From assembly GCF_000423485.1 (NCBI RefSeq), contig NZ_AUIB01000006.1:1-64000 (forward strand): a DNA stretch of 64,000 bases. Direction: 5' to 3'. The number at the start of each line of letters is the position of its first letter. The stretch's first letter is position 1. Source of the stretch: Propionimicrobium lymphophilum DSM 4903 (GTDB taxonomy: Bacteria; Actinomycetota; Actinomycetes; Propionibacteriales; Propionibacteriaceae). The position numbers were made by a program, and so were the translations under genes. This document shows positions 56,375 to 64,000 of the stretch, piece by piece. The notes beneath the pieces are model-generated. The model saw only the letters and a program-made list of their open reading frames with translations, was not told the origin of the DNA and searched no databases.

Positions 56375-57751
56375 GTGCGCAATATCCCGACCCTAGAAGA
56401 ACTTCACGAGCTGCCCCAGATCCAGCAGCCGACCTATGAAGATCCAGCCAAAGCAGCCCAGGTCGTAGCCCAGCTACGCAGCCTGCCGCCGCTGGTTTTC
56501 GTGGCTGAATCCGATTCGCTGCGCGAACGTATCGCGCAGGCAGCTGTTGGTAAATCGTTCATTCTGATGGGTGGCGATTGTGCTGAGACTTTCGACGGCG
56601 TTACCGCAGACAACATCATGGCGAAGCTTCGCGTTTTGCTGTCGATGAGCGTCGTCATGACTTATGCGGCGCAGGTGCCGGTCGTCAAGATTGGTCGCAT
56701 CGCAGGCCAGTACGCCAAACCGCGCTCCAAGAACACCGAGACCCGCGACGGCGTCACGCTGCCCGCCTACAGAGGAGACGCGGTCAACGGCTTCGAGTTC
56801 ACGCCCGAGTCGCGTAGGCACGACCCGGAGCGCCTGATCGATTCCTACAACGCTTCCGCCGCCACTCTTAACCTGGTTCGCGCGTTCGTCTCTGGCGGTT
56901 TTGCTGATCTTCGTCAGATCCACGCCTGGAATTCGAGCTTCGTCAAGGACAGCCACGTCGAGAAGAAGTACGAGCAGATGGCGCTTGAGATCGACCACGC
57001 CGTGCGCTTCATGCGCGCTTGTGGCGTCGAGGATTCCACGATGTCCAAGGTGGATTTCTATTCGGCACACGAGGCTTTGTTGCTGGACTACGAGCACGCC
57101 CTGACCCGAATCGACTCTCGCACCGGCAGGCCTTACGTAACCAGCGGTCACATGGTTTGGATCGGCGAACGCAACCGTCAGCCAAATGGCGCCCAGGTGG
57201 AGCTGCTGCGGCACGTCTACAACCCGCTGGGCATCAAGCTCGGGCCGACGGCCACCGTGCAGGACGCTCTTGAGATAGCCGATCGACTAGACCCGGATCG
57301 GGTTCCCGGCCGGATCAGTTTCATCACCCGCATGGGCGCTGCGCAGGTGCGCGACAAACTACCCGCGATCATCGAGGGCGTCGAGGCCTCCGGACGTAAG
57401 GTGGCCTGGATCTGCGACCCGATGCATGGCAACACGATCGAAACCGCAAACGGCTTTAAGACCCGACGCTACGAGGACGTGGTTGAGGAGCTGAACGGTT
57501 TCTTCGACGTCCACAAGCAGTTGGGCACCTGGCCGGGCGGCGTGCACCTCGAGCAGACCGGAAAGGACGTCACCGAATGCATCGGCGGCGCCTTCCAGCT
57601 GAACGAAGATGATCTCGTCAACCGTTACGAGACCGCCTGCGACCCCCGGCTGAACCGTAACCAGAGCCTAGAGCTGGCTTTCATGGTGGCCACCAGGCTA
57701 AACGAGTTCAGGAATCTGGACGAGGAAAACGTTCCCGAGCGCAACATGTAG
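56375..57751 (+). CDS. aroG: 3-deoxy-7-phosphoheptulonate synthase, class II
   Basis: DAHP synthase catalyses the first step of the shikimate pathway from PEP and erythrose 4-phosphate. The 458-aa class II protein shows GGDCAETFDG, IGRIAGQYAKPRS, the metal His in MVWIGERNRQPNGAQ/GRKVAWICDPMHGNT and the end MVATRLNEFRNL. GTG 56375 is chosen over TTG 56348 because TATTCT lies 7 nt upstream. In M. tuberculosis the class II enzyme works with a chorismate mutase partner, and one is encoded at 32.2 kb. The kinase gene starts right after its stop on the other strand. Confidence 0.95.
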   Translation: MRNIPTLEELHELPQIQQPTYEDPAKAAQVVAQLRSLPPLVFVAESDSLRERIAQAAVGKSFILMGGDCAETFDGVTADNIMAKLRVLLSMSVVMTYAAQVPVVKIGRIAGQYAKPRSKNTETRDGVTLPAYRGDAVNGFEFTPESRRHDPERLIDSYNASAATLNLVRAFVSGGFADLRQIHAWNSSFVKDSHVEKKYEQMALEIDHAVRFMRACGVEDSTMSKVDFYSAHEALLLDYEHALTRIDSRTGRPYVTSGHMVWIGERNRQPNGAQVELLRHVYNPLGIKLGPTATVQDALEIADRLDPDRVPGRISFITRMGAAQVRDKLPAIIEGVEASGRKVAWICDPMHGNTIETANGFKTRRYEDVVEELNGFFDVHKQLGTWPGGVHLEQTGKDVTECIGGAFQLNEDDLVNRYETACDPRLNRNQSLELAFMVATRLNEFRNLDEENVPERNM

Positions 57752-59716
57752 CTAGCGGGCGGTGATAACTACCTTGCTGCCCTCAGCCACTTTTTTACCA
57801 ACCTTTGGGTCGGTCCAGAGAACCTTGCGGTTTCTGGTACCGAACGGGTACTTGACCTCGTCGACGGCCAGGCCCGCTTCCTCGAGCTTCTTGGTGGCCT
57901 CATCGACGCTCATGCCCTCGACATCGATCATTTCGATCTCTTTGGGGCCGTCGCTGACGGTTAGCTTCACGGTGTCGCCGACGAAGCCCTGAGTGGTCGC
58001 GACCGGCTCTTGGCTGATGACCTTATCCTTTGGCACGTCCTTGTCGTTGGCGCGCGTGGTCTCCACAAGCAGACCCAGGTCGGTCAGTTTCTTAGTTGCC
58101 TCTTCGAGCGTGTCCGAGGTGACGTTCGGTATCTCTACGGGTTTGCGTCCCTTGGAAACCTCGATGTCGACGGTCGTGTCCCGCTTTAGCGGCTCGCCTG
58201 CACCGAAGCTGGTAGAGACGATGGTTTTTTCCGCCGCCGTGTCGTGGTAAACCTCGCTGACCTTACCCAATCGCAGGTTGTTCGAAGAAAGGATGCTACG
58301 AGCCTCGTCCACCGTCTTCCCGATCAGATCGGGCATCGGGTAGCGTTCCTTGCCCTTAGAAATGCTCGCGTGAATCGTGCCTTGGCGTTTGACGCGCTCG
58401 CCTGGTGCGGGATCCGTTGATATGACGTGATCGGCAGGCACGTCCTCAGAGAAGTTCTCCGTGAACTCGACGCTCAATCCTAGCTCTTGCGCGGTCGCGC
58501 TTGCCGTCGCCCGGTCTAGGCCGATCAGTTCCGGTGTATCGATGTATCGGCCGGCAGCTAACCACCAGGTTCCGACGGAAACCAAAATCGCGAGAAGAAC
58601 GAGTAGCGCTAGCGAAAACCTTCGCCTGCGTGCTGTCGTCTTTTTATGTGGCTGGGTGCGTACCTTAACCGGGGCAGCCACCGGAGCAGGCGCGGGTTGC
58701 ACCGGCTCGGAAGGTTCGTCGTATGAATATTCCGCAACAGGCTCGCTTTGAGTAACCGGCGGCTCGTAGGTCATCTCCTGCTGCCCGCGATGGTCTGCGC
58801 CCGGGAACATGATCATGGTGAGGGCCTGGTCGTGTCGGATGCCTCGTTCCAGAGCACGCCTGGCTCGGCGGATTCTGGTTAGCAGCGCATGACCGTCTCG
58901 TGGCCGCAGCGTCGGATCCCGCCTGGTGCAGGCCAACACCAACGCGTCTATGTAGTCGGGGATCGGATGATGGCGGGCCGCATTCGGTTTCTTCTCCACG
59001 AGCCGCTGAGACGGGCGCGGCACCTCGCCGTTCACATGGGCGTATGCCACGGTGATCGGGCTGTCGCCGGTGAAGGGCTTCGTGCCGGTGAGCAACTCGA
59101 AAAGCACGATGCCGAAAGAGTAGACGTCAGAACGCGAATCTGCCTGGCCTCTCATTACTAGCTCAGGAGGCAGGTAGCTGACGGTTCCAATCAGCATGCC
59201 TTGTGTGGCCGTCGCGGTCTGGGTGCTGACGCTTCGTGCAAGGCCGAAGTCGGCGACTTTCACATCGCCGCGCTCGCTGATCAGCACGTTCTCAGGTTTC
59301 ACGTCCCTGTGCACCAGCCCGTTGTCGTGCGCCGCAGCGAGTGCCGCGGCTACGGGTTCGAGAAGTTTCAGTGCTTTCAGCGGGCTGAACAGCGCCTCTT
59401 TAGCGATTAGGTTGCGAAGCGTGTAGCCCTCGATGAACTCCATCACGATGTATGGGCGTCCCTGCTCCACGCCTTGGTCGTAGATGGAAACGACGTTCGG
59501 GCAAGTGAGAGCCGCTGCGGACCTGGCTTCGCGGTCGAACCTGGCCTTGAAGTCGGAGTCGTCGCCCAGGCCCTCGTGCATCACCTTAACTGCGACGATT
59601 CGCTCCAGGCGGCGGTCCCAAGCGCGGTAGACGGTGGCCATTCCGCCTCGGGCAAGCCGCGCCAAAATTTCGTAGCGGCCATCAAGCACGTTGCCAGACA
59701 TCTGATCAGTGCTCAT
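57752..59716 (-). CDS. Serine/threonine protein kinase with four PASTA domains
   Basis: This 654-aa transmembrane kinase senses peptidoglycan or lipid II. The kinase domain (residues 1-280) has GGMATVYRA, the invariant Lys in AVKVMHE, HRDVKPENVLI and DFGLARSVS. A basic linker and one membrane span (RRRRFSLALLVLLAILVSVGTWWLA, near 378-400) lead to four extracellular PASTA repeats (for example TPELIGLDRATASATAQELG). It lies opposite aroG, as pknL does in M. tuberculosis. GGAG stands 6 nt before the ATG. Expected targets are cell division and wall synthesis proteins. Confidence 0.95.
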   Translation of the reverse strand: MSTDQMSGNVLDGRYEILARLARGGMATVYRAWDRRLERIVAVKVMHEGLGDDSDFKARFDREARSAAALTCPNVVSIYDQGVEQGRPYIVMEFIEGYTLRNLIAKEALFSPLKALKLLEPVAAALAAAHDNGLVHRDVKPENVLISERGDVKVADFGLARSVSTQTATATQGMLIGTVSYLPPELVMRGQADSRSDVYSFGIVLFELLTGTKPFTGDSPITVAYAHVNGEVPRPSQRLVEKKPNAARHHPIPDYIDALVLACTRRDPTLRPRDGHALLTRIRRARRALERGIRHDQALTMIMFPGADHRGQQEMTYEPPVTQSEPVAEYSYDEPSEPVQPAPAPVAAPVKVRTQPHKKTTARRRRFSLALLVLLAILVSVGTWWLAAGRYIDTPELIGLDRATASATAQELGLSVEFTENFSEDVPADHVISTDPAPGERVKRQGTIHASISKGKERYPMPDLIGKTVDEARSILSSNNLRLGKVSEVYHDTAAEKTIVSTSFGAGEPLKRDTTVDIEVSKGRKPVEIPNVTSDTLEEATKKLTDLGLLVETTRANDKDVPKDKVISQEPVATTQGFVGDTVKLTVSDGPKEIEMIDVEGMSVDEATKKLEEAGLAVDEVKYPFGTRNRKVLWTDPKVGKKVAEGSKVVITAR

Positions 59717-59835
59717 GAAGGCTCCAAAGTTAGGGGAAGAATAACTACTAGCTTATAAGGTCAAGGTACCGATAATGCCACATGCCCCATGTGCTTTTGC
59801 TCGGTGTTTTCGCGACCCAAGCTAGAATTTATGCC

Positions 59836-60447
59836 ATGACGGCTGTGATGGGTCTTTCAAGCAGGTTAAAAACTGCGAAGCTGATGGCGCTGGTGCCTGC
59901 ACAGGAGCAACGCAAGCTGGCCACCCTTTGCGATGAGTTGGCCTCTGCTGGCGTTTCGGTGGTCCTTTTGACCGCCCCGGACGCCGAATCCGTGAAGACC
60001 GCAAAGTCATTTTCTGGATATGACGCGTTAGTCGGTGCTTTTGGCGACGAAGACCTAGCCGTTGATCTCAAGTGTGACGTCGTGGCCCACCAAAGATTTC
60101 CAGTCGAGAAGCCGCACGAATTCGCGTTCAGGGGAGCAGCATGTCCGAGCGAAGAAAGGCTAGCCGAGGCTATCGATAGCGACGATGTCGACTTCCTGAT
60201 CGTCACCGGAGCCCTAGCTCTCGTCGCACAAAAGTTTGCGCCCGCCTCCGACGCATCTTCTAAGCCATGGTTCGCGATGACCGAGGGCGACGACGTCGAC
60301 GAGCTGATCGAATCTGGGGCAAAGCGGTTGGCGCTTTTTGGGCCCGCTGTGCAGGCCAAGCAAGCGGAGAGAATCTGGAAAAAGATCTCTGCCGCATGGG
60401 GGCCAGAAATGCAGAGGTTACTTTTTACCCAGCTTGCGCAGGGTTAA
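59836..60447 (+). CDS. Thiamine-phosphate-synthase-like TIM-barrel protein
   Basis: The 203-aa protein resembles ThiE-type TIM barrels in pattern (SRLKTAKLMALVP, VSVVLLTAPDAE, FLIVTGALALVAQKFAP, RLALFGPAVQ), but the thiamine-phosphate motif GxxxxGPxxxT(K/S) and other key ThiE residues are not obvious. No other thiamine gene lies nearby. It may be a divergent ThiE or a protein that borrowed the fold. ATG 59836 is used because TAGAAT lies 7 nt upstream, as in other leaderless genes here; the frame extends to 59782. Confidence 0.55.
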   Translation: MTAVMGLSSRLKTAKLMALVPAQEQRKLATLCDELASAGVSVVLLTAPDAESVKTAKSFSGYDALVGAFGDEDLAVDLKCDVVAHQRFPVEKPHEFAFRGAACPSEERLAEAIDSDDVDFLIVTGALALVAQKFAPASDASSKPWFAMTEGDDVDELIESGAKRLALFGPAVQAKQAERIWKKISAAWGPEMQRLLFTQLAQG

Positions 60448-60508
60448 AAATAGGTTTTTGCCAGAGGCAATCTGTAGGCTCATTTCCTGAAATCAAAAAG
60501 GGGAGATC

Positions 60509-61660
60509 ATGCCTAAAGTAAAGGCCGTATTCGCTCTGGTAGCAGCACTTCTTCTTGCGGGCTGTCAGGCCAATTCGGGGGCGCCCGAACAGACGCCTTC
60601 CGCTTTGGAGTCGGTTATGGAGACGCCGACCCCCACACCTCAGCCAGTGAGCATCACGCTGAACGTTTCCGGGGATTTGCTTTGGCACGACAGCTACTTC
60701 GAGCCCGCTGCCCAAAACGCAGCGGCAAAGGGCGAAGAAGGCATGGATTTCTACCCTTTCCTGGAATCTGCAACTAACTATGTCTCTTCCGCAGACTGGG
60801 CGATCTGCCAGAACGAACTGCCGTATGCGGCACCGGAAGGCCCGTACAGCGGTTACCCCTCGTTTAAGACCCCGCCGGACGCAGCCAAGGCAGTGGCCAA
60901 GACAGGGTGGGACATGTGCTCCACCACCTCCAACCACACCATGGACGCCGGCTGGGACGGCTTAGTGCGCACCAAGGACGTTTTGGAGAGCGTAGGAGTG
61001 GTGCCTATGGGCACTTATCGAACTGAGGAAGAGGCAAACACTCCTCAGATCGTCGACGTCAAGGGCGTGAAGGTCGGTTTCGTTTCGCAGACCTATGGCC
61101 TTAACGGGATTCCCAAGGCCGAGGGTAAGGACTGGTCTGTGGATATCCTCGACGCGGATAAGGCGATCGCCGATGCCCGCAAGCTGAAGGTGGCAGGCGC
61201 TGACGTCGTTGTCGTCCACATGCACGCCGGTGACGAACACAACCACCAGCCCAACCAGCAGCAGATTGACTTCGTTCAGGCAGTTTCCGCTAGCCCGGAC
61301 GTCGATTTCATCTACGGGCAGCACGCTCACGTTAGCCAGCCGATCGCCAAGGTAAACGGCAAGTGGGTTGTTTACGGCACTGGAAACGTCACGGGAATGA
61401 TGCTGCGCTCTGGTTGGCCGGATGTCTACGAGGGCTATTTCGCACAGATCACACTGCAGGGTTTTCCTGGGGAAAAGTTCGAGGCGACCAAGATGGAGTG
61501 GGCTCCGCTGGCTATCACTTCTGACGGCAAGGTGAAACTGATCCCCGATGAGGTCAAGAAGGGTGCAGCTAACGCTGAAGAGCTGGAGGCTTCTGCGGCT
61601 AGGACCCGCGCGATCGTGACTTCCATGTCCGAAGAACTGGTGGAATACACGGGAGCCTAA
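60509..61660 (+). CDS. CapA-family metallophosphoesterase-like lipoprotein
   Basis: The 383-aa protein is a lipoprotein (AVFALVAALLLAGC, lipobox Cys19) with a Pro/Thr-rich linker and a CapA/PgsA-like domain: LNVSGDLLWHDS, MCSTTSNHTMDAGWDGLVRT (N-H-x-x-D), VVVHMHAGDEHNH and VDFIYGQHAHVSQPI. The family builds or modifies poly-gamma-glutamate or surface polymers; a phosphatase-like mechanism is inferred from the fold. AAAGGGGAG precedes the ATG. It is a single-gene unit. Confidence 0.85.
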   Translation: MPKVKAVFALVAALLLAGCQANSGAPEQTPSALESVMETPTPTPQPVSITLNVSGDLLWHDSYFEPAAQNAAAKGEEGMDFYPFLESATNYVSSADWAICQNELPYAAPEGPYSGYPSFKTPPDAAKAVAKTGWDMCSTTSNHTMDAGWDGLVRTKDVLESVGVVPMGTYRTEEEANTPQIVDVKGVKVGFVSQTYGLNGIPKAEGKDWSVDILDADKAIADARKLKVAGADVVVVHMHAGDEHNHQPNQQQIDFVQAVSASPDVDFIYGQHAHVSQPIAKVNGKWVVYGTGNVTGMMLRSGWPDVYEGYFAQITLQGFPGEKFEATKMEWAPLAITSDGKVKLIPDEVKKGAANAEELEASAARTRAIVTSMSEELVEYTGA

Positions 61661-61728
61661 CTTTCGTGTTCGTCGAGGCGAGCCACTAAAATCAATTAGC
61701 GTTCCATTGATTTGAGCAAGGAGGCTCT

Positions 61729-63252
61729 ATGAACGCAAATAGTCTCGTAATTGCGGTGGACTCGTCCACGACCAGCACAAAAGCGATCGTGGTGGATTCG
61801 GGCGGCATCGTCGTGGCTTCGGCGAAGGTCGAGTTCCCGATGTCGACCCCCAAGGTCGATTTTTACGAGCAAGATCCCAAAGACTGGTGGGCGAGCACCA
61901 ACGAGGCAATCGGCAAGGCAGTTTCTGGGCTGTCGCAGAAAGATCGCGAGCGCATCGAATTCGTCTGCGCGACGATTCAGCGGCAGTCTTTCGCTCTTGT
62001 CGACAAAAACGCCGAGTCGCTTCGCCCAGGAATTCTGTGGCTGGACGGCCGCGCAGCGGATCAGGTTCACAAGTACGGCAGCGAGCGGGTGCACGAGATC
62101 TCCGGTTTCCAGCCGGACACCACGCCGTCTATCTACAAGATCGCTTGGCTGAAGGAGAACGAGCCCGAGAGCCTGCAGGCGGCCCACAAGATAGTCGGCG
62201 TTCACGGCTATCTCACATATGCAATGACGGGCGAATGGGTCGATTCGGTGGCTACCGCCGATTCGCTCGGGTTGCTGGATTCGGCAAAGCTGGAGTATTC
62301 CGACGAACTAATCGATCTGATCGGAATTCAGCGTAGCCAGCTGGCTGATCTAGTTCCCGCCGCCTCCGTGATAGCGCCGATAAAGAAGACCGTCCTTAGT
62401 GGTTGGGGGATCAAGCACCCTGTTCAGTTGGTCGCCTCTTGCGGTGACGGCCAGGCCGCCGCACTTGGGGCCGGCGCCATTGGAACCGACGAGGCCTATC
62501 TGAATATGGGTACCGCTTTGGTGGCGGGAGTTCACTCTCCGAACTACCTGACTGCCGACGTATATCGAACCGACGTCGCTGGCATTCCGGGTCAATACGT
62601 CCTGGAGATCGTGCAGAACTCGGGCGCTCACCTTGCCGGTTGGTTCCGTCAGGAATTGGGCGATCCCGCACTCGGGGGCAGGCCAGATCCGGCGTTAGAC
62701 GCGGCTGCGTCGAAGGTTCCGGCCGGATGCGGTGGCTTGGTGACGATGCCGTATTGGAACGCGGTTCAGTCGCCGTATTGGGATCCGATCGCTCACGGCG
62801 CCATCGTCGGTTTGGCCGGAGCTTACGGGCGTGCCGAAATCTACCGATCGATACTTGAAGGTATCTCGCTGACCATGGCCTCGAACCTGCGTCAGCTGGA
62901 GGAGTCGACAGGTGTGCCGATCAAGTCCGTTCGCGTTATGGGCGGTGGGCAGCGCTCGACTTTGTGGCGCCAGATCATGACAGACTGCATCGGTGTGCCG
63001 CTCACAGCCTGCGAAACCGAGGAAGTCTCGGCGATGGGAGCTGCGGTGATCGCGATGTCCAACACGGACGCCTTCGATTCGGTCCAGGACGCTGCGAAGG
63101 CGATGGCCGCGCTCGGCGGCACTTCTGAGCCCAACCAGAAGACTCACGAGATTTATCGCGAGTTGGCGGAGATTCAAGATCAGGTCTATCCGGCATTGAA
63201 GGATGTCATGGTTAGGCAATATGAATTTTCGCAGAAGTATCCGTTGCGCTAG
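61729..63252 (+). CDS. FGGY-family carbohydrate kinase (xylulokinase-like)
   Basis: The 507-aa protein has the two FGGY domains: LVIAVDSSTTSTKAIVVD at the N-terminus, then GHNA-type CGDGQAAALGAG, and the FGGY_2 region MGGGQRSTLWRQIMTDCIGVPL. Its length matches xylulokinase, but substrates in this family (xylulose, ribulose, glycerol, others) are hard to tell apart. AAGGAGGC precedes ATG 61729. A terminator separates it from the convergent glycerol-1-phosphate dehydrogenase-like gene. Confidence 0.88.
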   Translation: MNANSLVIAVDSSTTSTKAIVVDSGGIVVASAKVEFPMSTPKVDFYEQDPKDWWASTNEAIGKAVSGLSQKDRERIEFVCATIQRQSFALVDKNAESLRPGILWLDGRAADQVHKYGSERVHEISGFQPDTTPSIYKIAWLKENEPESLQAAHKIVGVHGYLTYAMTGEWVDSVATADSLGLLDSAKLEYSDELIDLIGIQRSQLADLVPAASVIAPIKKTVLSGWGIKHPVQLVASCGDGQAAALGAGAIGTDEAYLNMGTALVAGVHSPNYLTADVYRTDVAGIPGQYVLEIVQNSGAHLAGWFRQELGDPALGGRPDPALDAAASKVPAGCGGLVTMPYWNAVQSPYWDPIAHGAIVGLAGAYGRAEIYRSILEGISLTMASNLRQLEESTGVPIKSVRVMGGGQRSTLWRQIMTDCIGVPLTACETEEVSAMGAAVIAMSNTDAFDSVQDAAKAMAALGGTSEPNQKTHEIYRELAEIQDQVYPALKDVMVRQYEFSQKYPLR

Positions 63253-63275
63253 TATCTGGTGATTGCGCGACCAAT

Positions 63276-63312
63276 AAGAGGGTGCCTGGAAAATTAATCC
63301 AGGCACCCTCTT
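63276..63312. terminator. Bidirectional terminator
   Basis: AAGAGGGTGCCTGGA (63276-63290) and TCCAGGCACCCTCTT (63298-63312) form a perfect 15-bp stem, followed by TTATT on the plus strand. It lies between the convergent FGGY kinase and dehydrogenase genes. Confidence 0.93.
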
Positions 63313-63345
63313 TTATTCGCTAAGGTCTAGGCCTAGCTGTTTTGC

Positions 63346-64000
63346 TTACTGCTTTGCCGGGTTGATGAAGCCCTCGGTCGGAACCTCTGCCTCTGCCCAG
63401 TAGCCGCCCGGTGCGAACAGGCTCTCGACTACGTCGGAGTAGATGCCCAGGTCGTATAGCACATCCGTGATGTTGTAGCGGGCACGAATGGTCTGCGACT
63501 GGTAGTAGGTCAGCTTCATCTTTTCCATGTCGACGTCCAGCTGTGCCGGGTGGTAAGGAGCGCCACAGCGCTTCAGGATGTCGGCGATTTCCTTAGCCGG
63601 CATAACCTGCTTCTTGGACTCTTCGAGGATCCTCGACCAGTTGTCCTTGATCAGCTGAACACGCTCGGGCAGCTTGTCTGCCGGAACATACTTCTGCATG
63701 GACTGATCGACTGCTGCGTCGCGGATGGCCTTGATGGGCTGCAAGTCCTCGACGCGCTTCTTGTTATCTTCGGGGCTCAGCTGCTTGGCTGCGACCTCCT
63801 GCGGGTCGATCGCGTCGATGTCGATGCTTGCCAGAGCGTCGTAAAGTGCGCAAGAAGCGACGGTGCCGATGCCAACCTTCTGACCGTGCGATAGCGGGGG
63901 CTCCCAGTCGAGGCCGTGGCCCTCCATCTCCCACTGGTGGGAGAAGTTGTGGCCGGCACCCGATGCCGGACGCGAAGACTGCATGGACTGCATAGCCAGA
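63346..64000 (-). CDS. sn-glycerol-1-phosphate dehydrogenase (AraM/EgsA-like), C-terminal part
   Basis: The frame is open past the window end, so only the C-terminal 217 codons are seen. The iron/zinc-dependent alcohol dehydrogenase motif SSRPASGAGHNFSHQWEMEGH and PPLSHGQKVGIGT shows the metal His ligands. This matches bacterial AraM/EgsA proteins, which reduce dihydroxyacetone phosphate to sn-glycerol 1-phosphate. The exact start is outside the window. Its convergent neighbour, an FGGY kinase, hints at shared sugar or glycerol phosphate metabolism. Confidence 0.88.
   Translation of the reverse strand, partial: LAMQSMQSSRPASGAGHNFSHQWEMEGHGLDWEPPLSHGQKVGIGTVASCALYDALASIDIDAIDPQEVAAKQLSPEDNKKRVEDLQPIKAIRDAAVDQSMQKYVPADKLPERVQLIKDNWSRILEESKKQVMPAKEIADILKRCGAPYHPAQLDVDMEKMKLTYYQSQTIRARYNITDVLYDLGIYSDVVESLFAPGGYWAEAEVPTEGFINPAKQ

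Overview
This 64 kb window is chromosomal DNA of a moderately high-GC actinobacterium. The evidence is a GroES/GroEL operon under HrcA (CIRCE) sites, GuaB plus the actinobacterial GuaB3 paralogue, a PIN-PhoH (PhoH2) protein, a Z-prenyl synthase with the Rv1086-type motif, class II DAHP synthase, a PASTA kinase, a DnaQ-UvrC fusion, a sunset-domain protein, GTG/TTG starts and many apparently leaderless genes. Several runs match the Mycobacterium tuberculosis order: hlyIII/uppS/phoH2/xseB/xseA/ispH/ychF, and dnaQ-uvrC/fadD15/plsC/aroG/PASTA kinase. The family is probably Actinomycetaceae or a near relative; the genus cannot be fixed by eye.

Layout. 1-4.3 kb: peptide ABC importer (binding-protein tail, two permeases, fused double ATPase). 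4.4-9.2 kb: secY-adk-map and a YyaL-type protein. 9.3-17 kb: uppS, hemolysin III, phoH2, xseAB, ispH, rmuC, M18 aminopeptidase. 17-23 kb: a surface beta-propeller protein with a deleted tandem copy, ychF, an acyltransferase-SGNH protein and an FMN-reductase remnant. 23-34 kb: GNAT protein, groESL, two gene cassettes bounded by a repeated palindrome, NUDIX hydrolase, polysaccharide deacetylase, guaB-guaB3-chorismate mutase-guaA. 34-44 kb: an accessory defence island with an AbiE operon plus a third membrane gene, a broken excisionase-like gene, a stand-alone RloC/PrrC-like ATPase with a zinc hook, a repeat-rich gene-free stretch, an EF-hand/EcsC-like gene, and an EVE-McrB/McrC type IV restriction system whose mcrB frame is cut by one stop codon. 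44-64 kb: pspC, lipBA, prepilin peptidase, fadD, cyclophilin, DnaQ-UvrC, plsC pair, class II DAHP synthase, PASTA kinase, CapA-like lipoprotein, FGGY kinase and the end of a glycerol-1-phosphate dehydrogenase.

How the parts work together. Four genes (xseA, rmuC, dnaQ-uvrC, ychF) carry the TTGTCAGTG-N8-TAnnnT promoter known from the PafBC (RecA/LexA-independent) DNA-damage regulon, or a one-base variant; three of them are DNA repair genes, so the window contains part of a damage regulon. At least fifteen genes have a TAnnnT -10 element only 6-8 nt before the start codon, which implies leaderless mRNAs, and this rule was used to choose several starts. A perfect-arm palindrome of about 45 bp recurs four times, three of them framing small, possibly mobile cassettes. 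The 34-44 kb island holds three unrelated anti-phage modules and debris of a mobile element, but no integrase.

All calls come from reading the sequence and knowledge of the families; no database search was run.
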